Shown here piece by piece: positions 17,437 to 26,333 of a DNA stretch of 64,000 nucleotides; within the stretch, counting starts at the first letter, position 1, and each line of letters starts with the position of its first letter. The stretch is from Catelliglobosispora koreensis DSM 44566 (GTDB lineage Bacteria; Actinomycetota; Actinomycetes; Mycobacteriales; Micromonosporaceae): contig NZ_KB903249.1 of assembly GCF_000379685.1 (NCBI RefSeq), positions 1,133,911-1,197,910 of the forward strand, in the 5' to 3' direction. The position numbers and the translations under genes were made by a program. Under the pieces are notes generated by a model, which did not search any database, was not told the origin of the DNA, and was given only the letters and a program-made list of their open reading frames with translations.

Positions 17437-18830
17437 TAGCCACCCACCAGGCCCTTGGCCCGCCACTTGGCGAAGATGGGATTGATCTGGTTTTCCGCGT
17501 CGAGCACGGCTTGCCGGGCACTGACCTCACCACGGGCCGCGCGGGCGAACATGTTCGGGATGATGAAGGTGCTAAACACCTCGCCCTCGGCCGGGTTAGC
17601 CGGGCCGGGATGCCCAATGTTGGTGCTCCACTTGGTGGCATCGCCGAGCAGCTTGAGTTTGTCAGCGGGCTTGGAGCCGAAGGGATCCGTGGCCAGCCAG
17701 GTGTTGAGCTGCGGGGTCAGCTTGTCCCACGCGCAGAAGTCATAGAGCTTCGAGGCGTAGGTCGCCGCGGCGTAGTTGGCGGTGTAGTGCAGCAGGAATT
17801 CTTTTGACGCGTCAGGGTTCTTCGCGTGCTTCGGAACAATCCAGTTGTACATGACGTGCTGTGCGGCGAGCGCACCGCGCGGGCCGCTGAGCGCTGGTAC
17901 GAAGTGAATGTCGTCGGCCACTTCCGGGCTTTGGGTCTGCGCGGTGCGGTAAGCCGAGATGGAGTTCACGGCATAGGACAGCTTGCCGGCGACGAGGCCC
18001 TGGTTGTTGCTCGCGGCGTTCCACGAGAAGACTTCGTTGGTCATGGTCTGCTTGAACAGTGTCGTCATATATTCAACGGCCGCAATGGTTTCCGGCGAGT
18101 TGAGGGAAACCTTTTCCGACGCGTCCTGAATGGACGCCCCGAACGACCACATCAGCGCGCGCAGCACCATGTTGGAGTCGATTTCCTGGGACATGCCTAG
18201 CCCCATTTGAATGTTCTTCGACTTCATGATCTCGGTGCCGCCCTTGAGCAGCTCTTCCCACGTGGACGGACCGTTCGGCAAGCCGGCCTGTGTCCACAGC
18301 GTCTTGCGGAAGTTGCCGGGGTCGGGCACCCACCCGGGCGAGTAGGCGTAGAACTTGCCGGTCTTCGGATTCAGGCTGGACTTGCGGCAAAGCTCCAGCT
18401 GAGTGCCCCAGCGTTTGGAAGCTTCTTCGGTGACGTCCTTGAGATCGAGGACGCCTTCCTCCAGATGCGACAGACAGGCGATGAACTGAACCAGATCGTG
18501 GCCCTGGCCTGCCGAAATCTCGGCGGCGATGCGGGTCGGGATCTGTGCCTGGTCGATGTGGTCGACCGTCACTTTGACACCGGTCTTGGCGGCCCAGTCT
18601 TGGGCGAACCGGTCGAACCAAGTGTCGTGACTGGGGACGAAATGGCTCCACAGCAGGATTTTCAGCTCGCCCGACAGCTTGCGAGTGGGCTCGGTGAAAG
18701 TCTCCTGCGGGGCACCGGTGCCGGCCGGTGTCGGGTTCAGGTCCTCATCGGACGCACAACCCGCTAGGACGGCGCCGACACCGGCGGCACCCGCACTCTG
18801 GAGCAGCATGCGCCTAGTTATTTCGGACAT
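17436..18830 (-). CDS. Extracellular sugar-binding lipoprotein, twin-arginine type signal
   Basis: About 464 residues of a family 1 solute-binding protein. The N-terminus MSEITRRMLLQSAGAAG followed by VLAGCAS combines a twin-arginine motif with a lipobox, suggesting folded export and lipidation at the Cys. The mature part shows SGELKILLWSHFVPSHDTWF, AEISAGQGHDLVQF and SKEFLLHYTANY, as in glycerol-3-phosphate or maltose-type binders. I choose ATG 18830; an in-frame GTG at 18839 is possible and neither has a good ribosome binding site. The MerR gene ends a few bases upstream on the same strand, so regulator and importer are probably one transcript. Confidence 0.9.
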   Translation of the reverse strand: MSEITRRMLLQSAGAAGVGAVLAGCASDEDLNPTPAGTGAPQETFTEPTRKLSGELKILLWSHFVPSHDTWFDRFAQDWAAKTGVKVTVDHIDQAQIPTRIAAEISAGQGHDLVQFIACLSHLEEGVLDLKDVTEEASKRWGTQLELCRKSSLNPKTGKFYAYSPGWVPDPGNFRKTLWTQAGLPNGPSTWEELLKGGTEIMKSKNIQMGLGMSQEIDSNMVLRALMWSFGASIQDASEKVSLNSPETIAAVEYMTTLFKQTMTNEVFSWNAASNNQGLVAGKLSYAVNSISAYRTAQTQSPEVADDIHFVPALSGPRGALAAQHVMYNWIVPKHAKNPDASKEFLLHYTANYAAATYASKLYDFCAWDKLTPQLNTWLATDPFGSKPADKLKLLGDATKWSTNIGHPGPANPAEGEVFSTFIIPNMFARAARGEVSARQAVLDAENQINPIFAKWRAKGLVGG

Positions 18831-18843
18831 GCCGATCACACTA

Positions 18844-19728
18844 CTAGTTGGACGGTGCTCCCCGTAAGGCCGCGATCATCCATTCGAACGGTGCCACCGC
18901 TGATCCAAACGGTGGACGGTTGTTAAGGATTCCGAGCAGCTGCCAATACCGCTCGACGCGCCGGTCAGTGAACGTTTCCAGCGTGTCAGCGAGCTTAAGC
19001 CGCTGCTCAGCGTCCATTGGTGGATCAAGTAGCCCTTCGAGAATCTCCTGGCCACGAGACGACTCGGGCGCGACGCCCTCCTCGAGTGCGGCTCCGGCCA
19101 CCTCGCCGACGCGGGTGTGGTCATACGGCGGCAAGCCAGGGTCCGGTGCCGTGGCCATCTGGCGCACCCGCTGCCGGAAACTCTCGTCAGCCACCAGTTC
19201 GGCGAGCTCGATCCAGGCATCGATGTGTTCCGGGGCTGGATTTTCCGGCAAGCCGCGCATGGCTTGCGCGAGACCTTTGCCCATCCCATCGCTGTCGACG
19301 CCCGCGAACACCTCTTCGACGAAATCGTCCATGATCCGCTGTCGTTCCACAGCGGACAGTTTCGCTAGCTGATGCATCAGCCTCATCTCCTCGGTCGTTC
19401 CTGCACGTTGAGCGACCGCACGCAGCACGGCCCGGCGCAGGGTCAGCGCGCGGATCTCACCGTCAAGGGCACGGATGTGTGCCCGGACGACGCCCGTCAC
19501 CGATTCCTGCCGGTCGAGCACCCGTTTCACGGTGACCAGGTCAAATCCAAGATCACGTAGGGTGCGCACGAGATCGACCCGTGCCACCGCCTCGGCGTCA
19601 TAGAGCCGGTAACCCTTGGCTGACCGTTCCGGCTCCGGGATGACCCCGGAATCCGACCAGAAACGGATAGTCCGCACGGAAACACCCGTGCGCTGGGCGA
19701 GCTGCCCGATACTTATGCGGTCGTTCAC
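18844..19728 (-). CDS. MerR-family transcriptional regulator
   Basis: About 294 residues. The N-terminal 70 residues are a MerR winged helix: RISIGQLAQRTGVSVRTIRFWSDSG, then AKGYRLYDAEAVARVDLVRTLRDLGF. A coiled-coil-like helix follows (VKRVLDRQESVTGVVRAHI). The C-terminal 170 residues are helical with repeated glutamates and resemble no metal- or drug-binding pocket I recognise. I use GTG 19728 because the recognised domain starts right after it; TTG 19743 would add five residues. Being the first gene before the importer, it probably controls it, but the effector is not evident. Confidence 0.87.
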   Translation of the reverse strand: MNDRISIGQLAQRTGVSVRTIRFWSDSGVIPEPERSAKGYRLYDAEAVARVDLVRTLRDLGFDLVTVKRVLDRQESVTGVVRAHIRALDGEIRALTLRRAVLRAVAQRAGTTEEMRLMHQLAKLSAVERQRIMDDFVEEVFAGVDSDGMGKGLAQAMRGLPENPAPEHIDAWIELAELVADESFRQRVRQMATAPDPGLPPYDHTRVGEVAGAALEEGVAPESSRGQEILEGLLDPPMDAEQRLKLADTLETFTDRRVERYWQLLGILNNRPPFGSAVAPFEWMIAALRGAPSN

Positions 19729-19773
19729 GGGTCCTAGGGTCAACCTTCCAGCCGCTGGAGACTCAAGGGAATT

Positions 19774-20112
19774 ATGTTACGCAGGCATTTGTTGGCTGGG
19801 ACTGTGACGACCTTCGAAGAATACGAACGCGCTCAGCTCTTCTTCGACGCCGGTGACTACATCACGGCGGCGCAGATTCTGCCTGCCGTCGTCGCGGACG
19901 CACCTGCTGACCTCGCGCCGCGGCTGCTGCTGGCCCGGGCCTACTACCACTCGGCCCAGCTGAAGAAGGCCGAAGGCGAGCTGCGCCACATCATCGACCA
20001 GTGCCCGACCGAGAACTACGCCCTGCTGATGCTGGGCCGCACGTTGCAGCGGCAGAGCCGGCACGCGGAGGCCGAAACGTACATGAAGATGGCGCGCGCC
20101 TTCGGCATCTGA
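19774..20112 (+). CDS. Small tetratricopeptide repeat protein
   Basis: A 112-residue protein almost entirely made of TPR helices: RAQLFFDAGDYITAAQILPAVV, LLLARAYYHSAQLKKAEGEL and ALLMLGRTLQRQSRHAEAETYM. Residues match the TPR consensus (A8, G15, Y17, A20, A27 type positions) in about three repeats. ATG 19774 has GGGA four bases upstream; GTG 19804, which gives MTTFEEYERA, is the alternative. It stands alone, divergent from the MerR gene, and is followed by a strong hairpin. The partner is unknown. Confidence 0.78.
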   Translation: MLRRHLLAGTVTTFEEYERAQLFFDAGDYITAAQILPAVVADAPADLAPRLLLARAYYHSAQLKKAEGELRHIIDQCPTENYALLMLGRTLQRQSRHAEAETYMKMARAFGI

Positions 20113-20129
20113 AAGCCGCGTCCACACGC

Positions 20130-20164
20130 GACGGCGTGCTCTCCCCGTGGCAGAGCACGCCGTC
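20130..20164. terminator. Hairpin terminator between the TPR and IclR genes
   Basis: A perfect 13-base-pair stem (arms 20130-20142 and 20152-20164, sequence GACGGCGTGCTCT and its complement) with a 9-base loop, 17 bases after the TPR stop. It can act in either direction for the two converging genes. Confidence 0.75.
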
Positions 20165-20285
20165 GGCACTATCTATCAATAGACCTGCTTAACTGAACGG
20201 CTCAACCCACTTGCCGGGGTTGCGACAGTCAGCGAACGAAAAGCCAGCCGCGATCTTCTCTTGCTCAGCTCGCGGGAGAGGAGAA

Positions 20286-21161
20286 TTATCTGTCGTGCAG
20301 AGCTTGGGTGACGGCGGCTCCGGCGGCCGCGAGAGCCTTGCCGCGCAAGGCGACCTCGGTGCTGCTAATCGCCTGTCCAACGTGGATGGTGAGCACGAGT
20401 TCCTGATGCCCGTCGCGATCGTAGGTAGGGGCGGCGATCAGGCTGACCGGCAACGGCTCCGGGGAACTCAGATCGGCGTCTAGGTAGATGCGTTCCCCGA
20501 GACTCATCGCCATCTCGGCGACCAGTTCCCGCACCTGCTCGGGCAAGTCGTAGGCCGCGAGACCCGCCATCAGCGCGTGCAAACGTAAGCCCGCCGGGGT
20601 GAGGCTCTCCACCACGTACCCCCTGGATCTGCCCTCGCTGACGATTTTGCGCAAGTGCCCCTCATCGATGGTCATCGGCAGCGTCGCGGGTTTTCGCAGC
20701 CATCGCGAAAGGGCGGAGTCGGGCCCCCAGAGGACGTACATCAGCCCGACCGGGGGAGCGAACGGATACAGCTGGCCGAGTTTGACCGCGCCGGGCGGGC
20801 CGGTGCGTTCGAGCACCATGATCTGGTCGCCGACGACGGCACTGGCGGTGCACGTCGAGCCGAACTGTTCGCTCAGGCCCACGAGATAGCGGCGGGCCAG
20901 ATCGCTCGCCGCGAAATTGCTCTGCGCGACGCGGCCAGCCGCGATGAGTGCCGGGCCGAGACCATACGTCTTGACAATAGGATCACGTACCAAATATCCC
21001 GAGTGAGCGAGCTCCGAAAGGATGCCCAGACACGTTGGTTTGCTGATGCCAAGACTGCGCGCGATCTCCGACAGGCCGAACCTTTTCCCTTGGCGGGAAA
21101 CAAAAAAGTCCAGCACCTGGGTGACGCGGGCAGTGGGCGGAGAACGACGGGCCAGTACCAT
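20286..21161 (-). CDS. IclR-family transcriptional regulator
   Basis: A 291-residue regulator. The N-terminal winged helix covers about residues 10-75 (VTQVLDFFVSRQGKRFGLSE then SLGISKPTCLGILSELAHSG). The C-terminal IclR effector domain includes GSTCTASAVVGDQIMVLERTG and the typical SRGYVVESLT. It is divergent from the DUF1214/SDR/sulfotransferase operon with only 75 bases between the starts, where a KstR-like palindrome lies. It probably controls that operon and itself. The effector is unknown; IclR proteins often sense aromatic or small carboxylic compounds. Confidence 0.9.
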   Translation of the reverse strand: MVLARRSPPTARVTQVLDFFVSRQGKRFGLSEIARSLGISKPTCLGILSELAHSGYLVRDPIVKTYGLGPALIAAGRVAQSNFAASDLARRYLVGLSEQFGSTCTASAVVGDQIMVLERTGPPGAVKLGQLYPFAPPVGLMYVLWGPDSALSRWLRKPATLPMTIDEGHLRKIVSEGRSRGYVVESLTPAGLRLHALMAGLAAYDLPEQVRELVAEMAMSLGERIYLDADLSSPEPLPVSLIAAPTYDRDGHQELVLTIHVGQAISSTEVALRGKALAAAGAAVTQALHDR

Positions 21162-21171
21162 TGACCATTCC

Positions 21172-21187
21172 TTAGAACACGTTCTAA
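21172..21187. promoter_or_regulatory. Perfect palindrome matching the KstR operator consensus
   Basis: TTAGAACACGTTCTAA is a 7-2-7 perfect inverted repeat and contains TnnAACnnGTTnnA, which I know as the KstR (TetR-family cholesterol regulator) consensus of mycobacteria and rhodococci. It lies 10 bases before the IclR start and 49 before the DUF1214 start. It could instead be the operator of the IclR protein itself. Confidence 0.6.
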
Positions 21188-21236
21188 TCTGGCCGAGCCA
21201 GTATGGACCACGCCATTACAGATATGGAACACCCTG

Positions 21237-22379
21237 ATGCTGACAAAGGCGTTTGCCGAAGCGATGGCCGAGGCGGAGAAAATCATCGCCGGAGCGAAAC
21301 ATGTTGAGTCCGAACAGGATCTGACCGAGGGCTACGACTACCTGTCCGGCAGCATCAGGGCATCGATGCAGCTGGCCTGGGCCTACGAGCGTGACTATCC
21401 GTATTTCACCCAGTCCACCGGGCCCTACACGAAGATGGGGCTGGACAACCCGGACACCCTTTACTTCCATTCCTACATTCGCGATGACGCGGAATACGTG
21501 GTGACGGGGGTACGCGGCACGACCGCGGATCTAAGTTTCCAAGTCCTCGCGGGCGACTATTCCCCGGTCGATGTTCCCGACAGCATGGCGGCCTTTGACG
21601 ATCGGTCGTTTGACATCGACGACAACGGACGGTTCGAAATCCGTTTCGGGCCAGGGCCCGCCGCGCGCAATTACTTCACGCTCGGCAAAGGCTCAGCGAT
21701 GATCGTGGTGCGCGAGGTCTACAGCGACTGGACGGAACGCCGCGGGATGTTGCGGATCCACCGGGCGGACACTCTCGGCGGTGCGCCAGCCCGGCTGACT
21801 CAGGACACACTGTCCAAACGCTACGGTGTCGCCGGGAAGATTCTGCTTAGCCGGCTCAGGACTTTCCTTCAGTTCCCGGAATGGTTCTACCTCAAGCTTC
21901 CCGTGAACACGCTGACGCCGCCGCGCTCGACGCCGGGCGGGCTGACGACACAGTTCTCCTCCGTCGGGCACTACGCGCTCGAGGACGACGAGGCGCTCGT
22001 GATCACGGTTCCGGTGTGTAAAGACGCGCCCTACCAAGGGATTCAGCTCGGGAGCATGTGGTACATCTCGCTGGATTACATCAACCACCAAACGTCGCTG
22101 ACCGTTCCGCAGGCTCACGTCGACGACGACGGCATGATGCGCATCGTCGTGAGCGAACGCGATCCCGGTGTCGCGAACTGGCTAGAGTGCCTGGGGCACA
22201 AGCGAGGATACGTCCAGTTGCGATGGCAGCGGCTATCGCGTGATCTGACCGCCGAGGACGGGCCGTCAGTGGAAGTCATGAAAGTGCAAGACGTTCCGGG
22301 GCTACGCATCACGCCAGAGCTTTACCGCGAACGGATCGCGGCCCGTCAGCTTGCCGTCGGCGCCCGGATGGTGGGGTAG
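21237..22379 (+). CDS. DUF1214 domain-containing protein
   Basis: A 380-residue protein whose second half fits DUF1214: LDYINHQTSLTVPQAHVDD, MMRIVVSERDPGVANWLECL and GYVQLRWQRL. The first half has GLDNPDTLYFHSYIRDDAEY and GNGRFEIRF-like stretches seen in full-length members. No signal peptide or transmembrane span is apparent. The family has no established reaction that I know. It begins an operon with a short-chain dehydrogenase two bases downstream and a sulfotransferase, a trio I associate with sterol or lipid metabolism in actinobacteria (inference), in line with the KstR-like site in its promoter. Confidence 0.83.
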   Translation: MLTKAFAEAMAEAEKIIAGAKHVESEQDLTEGYDYLSGSIRASMQLAWAYERDYPYFTQSTGPYTKMGLDNPDTLYFHSYIRDDAEYVVTGVRGTTADLSFQVLAGDYSPVDVPDSMAAFDDRSFDIDDNGRFEIRFGPGPAARNYFTLGKGSAMIVVREVYSDWTERRGMLRIHRADTLGGAPARLTQDTLSKRYGVAGKILLSRLRTFLQFPEWFYLKLPVNTLTPPRSTPGGLTTQFSSVGHYALEDDEALVITVPVCKDAPYQGIQLGSMWYISLDYINHQTSLTVPQAHVDDDGMMRIVVSERDPGVANWLECLGHKRGYVQLRWQRLSRDLTAEDGPSVEVMKVQDVPGLRITPELYRERIAARQLAVGARMVG

Positions 22380-22381
22380 TC

Positions 22382-23158
22382 ATGTTGCTCAAGGATAAAG
22401 TCGTTGTCTTGTCGGGGGTTGGGCCGGGTCTCGGGCAGGCGATCGCGGTGCAGGCCGCGGCGGCTGGTGCCGATCTCGTGCTGGCCGCCCGCACGGAATC
22501 AAAGCTTGAAGAGGTCGCGAAGCTTGTTAGTAACCTAGGACGCCGTGCGGTGTGTGTCCGCACCGACATCACGGTCGAGGAAGATCGGGCGCGGCTGGTG
22601 GAAACCGCCCTCGCCGAGTTCGGCCGGGTCGACACCTTGGTTAATAACGTCTTCGCGATGCCGACGATGAAGGACATGTCCGCGGTGGACGTTGACTTCG
22701 TGCGGGCGTCGTTTGAAACCAACGTCCTGGCGACGCTGAGGCTGACGCAGCACTGCACTCCCGCTTTGGTGGAAGCGCAGGGGTCCATCATCTTCATCGG
22801 GTCGGCGGTCATCAGGCATTCGCGGCGCACGTTTGGCACCTACAAGATGGCCAAGGCCAGTCTGCTCGCCTACGCGCAGTCGCTGTCCAGCGAGCTCGGG
22901 CCAAAGGGCGTGCGCGTCAACACGATCGCGCCGAGCTACATCTGGGCCGACTTGCTCAAGGCTTACTTCTCCTACTTGGGCTCGAAGCGTGGCGTGACGG
23001 CCGACGACGTTTACCAAGAGATCTCTGCGCAGATCGACCTGCGGCGGCTCATCGAGCCCGACGAAATCGCTGACGTGGTGGTGTTCCTCGCGTCTCACCT
23101 GGCCCGCGCCATCACCGGCCAGTGCCTCGACGTCAACGGCGGGGAGTTCCACGCGTGA
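22382..23158 (+). CDS. Short-chain dehydrogenase/reductase (SDR)
   Basis: A 258-residue classical SDR. The cofactor-binding motif is SGVGPGLGQAIA (GxxxGxG) near residue 12, the structural motif is NNVFAM in place of NNAG, the catalytic Ser lies in FIGSAVI and the active-site YxxxK is YKMAK. Members oxidise or reduce hydroxyl/keto groups with NAD(P)(H). It starts two bases after the DUF1214 stop and its TGA overlaps the sulfotransferase GTG. A sterol or lipid alcohol substrate is inference from neighbours. Confidence 0.92.
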   Translation: MLLKDKVVVLSGVGPGLGQAIAVQAAAAGADLVLAARTESKLEEVAKLVSNLGRRAVCVRTDITVEEDRARLVETALAEFGRVDTLVNNVFAMPTMKDMSAVDVDFVRASFETNVLATLRLTQHCTPALVEAQGSIIFIGSAVIRHSRRTFGTYKMAKASLLAYAQSLSSELGPKGVRVNTIAPSYIWADLLKAYFSYLGSKRGVTADDVYQEISAQIDLRRLIEPDEIADVVVFLASHLARAITGQCLDVNGGEFHA

Positions 23159-24273
23159 TCTCGATCGACAAACTGCACGCCTCGGCGGTGAAGATAACCG
23201 GCCTTGACGACTTCGGCGATCAGTCCTATTTAGAGGGACTCAATGTCCTTGTCGAGTCCTACGCGGCGGAAGCCTCACTTACTGAGCTGGGGGAGAAGGT
23301 GCAGCGCGCGTTCTTGCGCGGGGCACTGGTCGCGCGGGCTCTTAGCGAGCAAGCGTGGAAGGACAACCCTGGGTTTTCTGAGGTGCGCATTGAGCGGCCG
23401 ATATTCGTGCTTGGCTTGCCCCGCACCGGAACCACCGCCTTGCACCGTTTGCTGACCGCCGATCCGGCTCACCAGGGCCTGGAGTTGTGGCTAACTGACT
23501 TCCCGCAGCCGCGTCCGCCGCGTGCCACATGGGAGGACAATCCCATCTTCGCGATGATCCAGGGACAGTATCAGCAGCACCACTTGCACAACCCGGAGTT
23601 CATGGGGCTGCACTACATGGACGCCGCCCAGGTGGAGGAGTGCTGGCAGCTGCTGCGTCAGTCGGTGATGTCGGTGTCCTATGAGTGCCTGGCGCACATC
23701 CCGTCCTACTCGCAGTGGCTGCGCCAGCAGGACTGGACGCCCGCGTACGCGCGGCATAAGCGCAACCTTCAGCTCATTGGCATGCCCGACGCTGAGCGCC
23801 GGTGGGTGCTGAAGAACCCGAGCCACATGTTCGCTCTGAACGCGATCCTCGCTGTCTATCCCGATGCGCTTATCGTGCAGACGCACCGCGATCCGCGTAC
23901 GGCGATCGCCTCGGTGTGCAGCCTTAACGCAACCGCGTCGGCTGGCTGGTCGACGGTTTACGAAGGAGCCGCTGTCGGCCGGGCACAGCTCGACCTGTGG
24001 GACCGCGGGCTCAACCAGTTCAACGCCGACCGGGCTTTGCACAACCCGGCCCAGTTCGTCGACGTGCAATACGAAGACTTCGTCCGCGACCCACTGGCAG
24101 CCGTGGAATCCGTCTACGCCGGCCTTGGCGTCCCGTTGAGTCCCGAGGCACGCTCGGCGATGGAAGCCCTGCACACGGAAAGCCAAACGGGCGGCCGCAA
24201 ACCAGCGCACAAGTACGCGCTATCAGACTTCGGCCTCACCGAAGCCGCAGTCCTGGAACGGTTCGGCTCATAA
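23155..24273 (+). CDS. Sulfotransferase family protein
   Basis: About 372 residues. The PAPS 5-phosphosulfate-binding loop is PIFVLGLPRTGTTALHRLL near residue 80, and the 3-phosphate-binding segment is QTHRDPRTAIASVCSL near residue 242. The enzyme would transfer sulfate from PAPS to a hydroxyl group of a lipid, sterol or sugar; proteins of this large bacterial type often have unproven acceptors. GTG 23155 overlaps the SDR stop, so I prefer it to an upstream GTG inside the SDR gene. It is the last gene of the three-gene operon. Confidence 0.9.
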   Translation: MISIDKLHASAVKITGLDDFGDQSYLEGLNVLVESYAAEASLTELGEKVQRAFLRGALVARALSEQAWKDNPGFSEVRIERPIFVLGLPRTGTTALHRLLTADPAHQGLELWLTDFPQPRPPRATWEDNPIFAMIQGQYQQHHLHNPEFMGLHYMDAAQVEECWQLLRQSVMSVSYECLAHIPSYSQWLRQQDWTPAYARHKRNLQLIGMPDAERRWVLKNPSHMFALNAILAVYPDALIVQTHRDPRTAIASVCSLNATASAGWSTVYEGAAVGRAQLDLWDRGLNQFNADRALHNPAQFVDVQYEDFVRDPLAAVESVYAGLGVPLSPEARSAMEALHTESQTGGRKPAHKYALSDFGLTEAAVLERFGS

Positions 24274-24520
24274 GCAACGTGAGCGGGGCGCGGGCTGTCC
24301 GAAGTGGACTGTCATCGCCTGCTCGACGCCGTTTCCAGCGCCGCATCGTGCTACCGAGCTGCCGCTCGGCATCAGTGACGGACCCTCGTGCGCGCACACC
24401 AGCACCGTGGCGTCTCGTCCGCGCCGAGCCACCGTGTCGTGCTACGGCGCCGTGTGCTTGTGCAGCTCAAATAGTTAATTCGCTTCGCCTGGTCGCACGG
24501 GCCGGACCATCATAGGGAGC

Positions 24521-25060
24521 ATGACACCACAGCTGGAGCTTCCGTCGCAGCACGTCCATCAGTCGTTCCTGGCCGCGATGGCCGAGTTTCAGGCTGAAGG
24601 GCGTGGCAGCGAGGACGACCATTCGATGATCGGCAGTGAGATCCGGTCGGCCAGTGCGCTCTGGGGCACCCCGGAGGGCTTCGCCAAGTTCGTTGAGGGG
24701 CTGCGGGCAGAAGCGCTTGAGGAGACCCCGCGTGACCCACGGTTCGTGCCGAGCACGACTTTGTGGTGGGTCGCGAGTGACGAATACCTGGGCCGCATCG
24801 CGATCCGGCACCGGCTGAACGCGAACTTGCTCGAAGTCGGCGGGCACATCGGCTACGACGTGCGGCCCAGCGCCCGCCAGCGCGGCTACGCGACGGCGAT
24901 GCTCAAGGCCGCCCTGCCCATCGCTCGCGACCTCGGCATCGACCGTGTTCTCGTCACCTGCGACGACACCAACGTCGCTTCCCGCCTGGTCATCGAACGC
25001 AATGGCGGCGTGCTCGAAGACGTCCGCCAGGACAAGATGCGCTACTGGATCGACCTGTAG
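24521..25060 (+). CDS. GNAT family N-acetyltransferase
   Basis: A 179-residue acetyltransferase. The acetyl-CoA-binding motif A is GYDVRPSARQRGYATAMLKA (R/Q-x-x-G-x-A) and the following strand and helix are DRVLVTCDDTNVASRLVIERNGG. The N-terminal 60 residues form a helical extension common in this subgroup. The acceptor amine is not predictable. It stands alone after a 247-base spacer in which I see no gene or strong hairpin. The next gene starts 25 bases downstream on the same strand. Confidence 0.9.
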   Translation: MTPQLELPSQHVHQSFLAAMAEFQAEGRGSEDDHSMIGSEIRSASALWGTPEGFAKFVEGLRAEALEETPRDPRFVPSTTLWWVASDEYLGRIAIRHRLNANLLEVGGHIGYDVRPSARQRGYATAMLKAALPIARDLGIDRVLVTCDDTNVASRLVIERNGGVLEDVRQDKMRYWIDL

Positions 25061-25085
25061 CCCTGCCACGGCTAGGGTGCTGGGC

Positions 25086-26333
25086 GTGAACCTGCTTGCC
25101 CGCCTGGGCCGTGCCGGAGCCGTGGTCACGGTCGCGACGACGGCGGCTAACCTGCTGGCCTATCTCGCCCCGCTGCTTGGCGCGCGCCAGCTAGCCCCAG
25201 CCGACTTCAGCGCACTGGCAACGGTTTTGGCTTTGTGCGCGGTCTTCGGCGTACCAAGTCAGGGTCTGCAAACGGCGGTAGCCGTGCGCGTAGCTCGCGG
25301 TGAGCGGATGAGCACGACCCGGCTGGGGCTGGCCACAGCGGCGGTCACGTCAGGTGTCTTGCTGCTCCTTGGCCCCCTGCTCGTCGCGAATCTCTACCTC
25401 GGCTGGAACGTCATCGTCCTGACGGCGGCGCTCGTGTTCCCCGTCGTGGTGTGCGGCGGCTGGCTGGGTGTCCTGCAGGGGCAGCAACTGTTCGGCCGGC
25501 TCGCGATCGGGATGATCCTGCTGGGGCTGGCGCGCTTCGCTGGCATCATCACGGGCATCCTGTTAGGACAGTCCGTCGCGGGCATCTTGCTGCTGGGCGT
25601 GGCCGGATCAATGCTGGGCGTGCTGCCAATCATGTTGCTTGTGCCACGGGACGAGGCTCCTGTCCCGGGTCGGATCGCCCGCGAAGTCTGGGCCTGTGTC
25701 CTGGCAATGGTCGCCATGTTGGTGATGTCCTATATGGACGTTATCGCCGCCCGGCACTTGCTCAGCCCTGTCGCCTCAGCGGAATACGCCGTGCTGTCTG
25801 TGCTGACGAAGGGTGCCATGTGGGCACCACAAGTCGTGACCGTGCTGGCTCTGCCACACCTGGCCGCACGGCGGCGCCACGCGCTCGCGCTAGCGACCGC
25901 CGCTATCGCCGTCGTCGGGGCCGTCCTCGTCGCCGCGGCGACATTGTTCAGTGAACTAGCCCTGCGGTTCGCGGGCGGAGCACAGTACGTCCACCTGGCG
26001 TCCTACGCGCCAATGTTCGCCGTGACCGGAGCGGCGTACGCCCTGGCGTTTCTGTTCATCAATACGCGGATCGCTTACGGGGCAAAGTACCCGTCATGGC
26101 CCGCATGGCTGGCCGTCGGCGGGTTCGCCGCCGCCGTGCTGCTTTTGCCAACTCCAAGCATTCAGGCCATCGTCACGTGCGCGGCCACGTCAGCCGTGGT
26201 CTGTCTGCTCATCTGTGTCGGCACGCTTATCTGGCGCGGCAAATCGGCCAAAGCCTCTGCTTGCGAACCAGCCTCCCAACCGCCAATCTATTACGATGTA
26301 CCGCGGAGTAACACAGACACGTCCCTCGCTTAA
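25086..26333 (+). CDS. MOP-superfamily polysaccharide flippase-like membrane protein
   Basis: About 415 residues with some twelve hydrophobic spans. The start resembles Wzx/oligosaccharide flippases (NLLARLGRAGAVVTVATTAAN then LAPLLGARQLAPADFSALAT), with SYMDVIAARHLLSPVASAEY in the middle, a stretch typical of this family. It would flip a lipid-linked glycan across the membrane. I start at GTG 25086, where TAGGG sits about eight bases upstream; GTG 25077 is nearer to that site, and the frame extends further into the GNAT gene but without support. The 3' end overlaps the methyltransferase gene by 38 bases. Confidence 0.83.
   Translation: MNLLARLGRAGAVVTVATTAANLLAYLAPLLGARQLAPADFSALATVLALCAVFGVPSQGLQTAVAVRVARGERMSTTRLGLATAAVTSGVLLLLGPLLVANLYLGWNVIVLTAALVFPVVVCGGWLGVLQGQQLFGRLAIGMILLGLARFAGIITGILLGQSVAGILLLGVAGSMLGVLPIMLLVPRDEAPVPGRIAREVWACVLAMVAMLVMSYMDVIAARHLLSPVASAEYAVLSVLTKGAMWAPQVVTVLALPHLAARRRHALALATAAIAVVGAVLVAAATLFSELALRFAGGAQYVHLASYAPMFAVTGAAYALAFLFINTRIAYGAKYPSWPAWLAVGGFAAAVLLLPTPSIQAIVTCAATSAVVCLLICVGTLIWRGKSAKASACEPASQPPIYYDVPRSNTDTSLA

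Noticed and set aside
20189-20285. Short minus-strand frame ending in CRNPGKWVEPFS after the IclR gene
   Set aside because: No start codon with ribosome binding site after the IclR stop and no recognisable family; possibly a remnant, not supported as a gene.
24945-25085. Upstream extension of the flippase frame into the GNAT gene
   Set aside because: It would overlap the GNAT coding region by over 100 bases and adds residues unlike any flippase N-terminus; GTG 25086 fits better.
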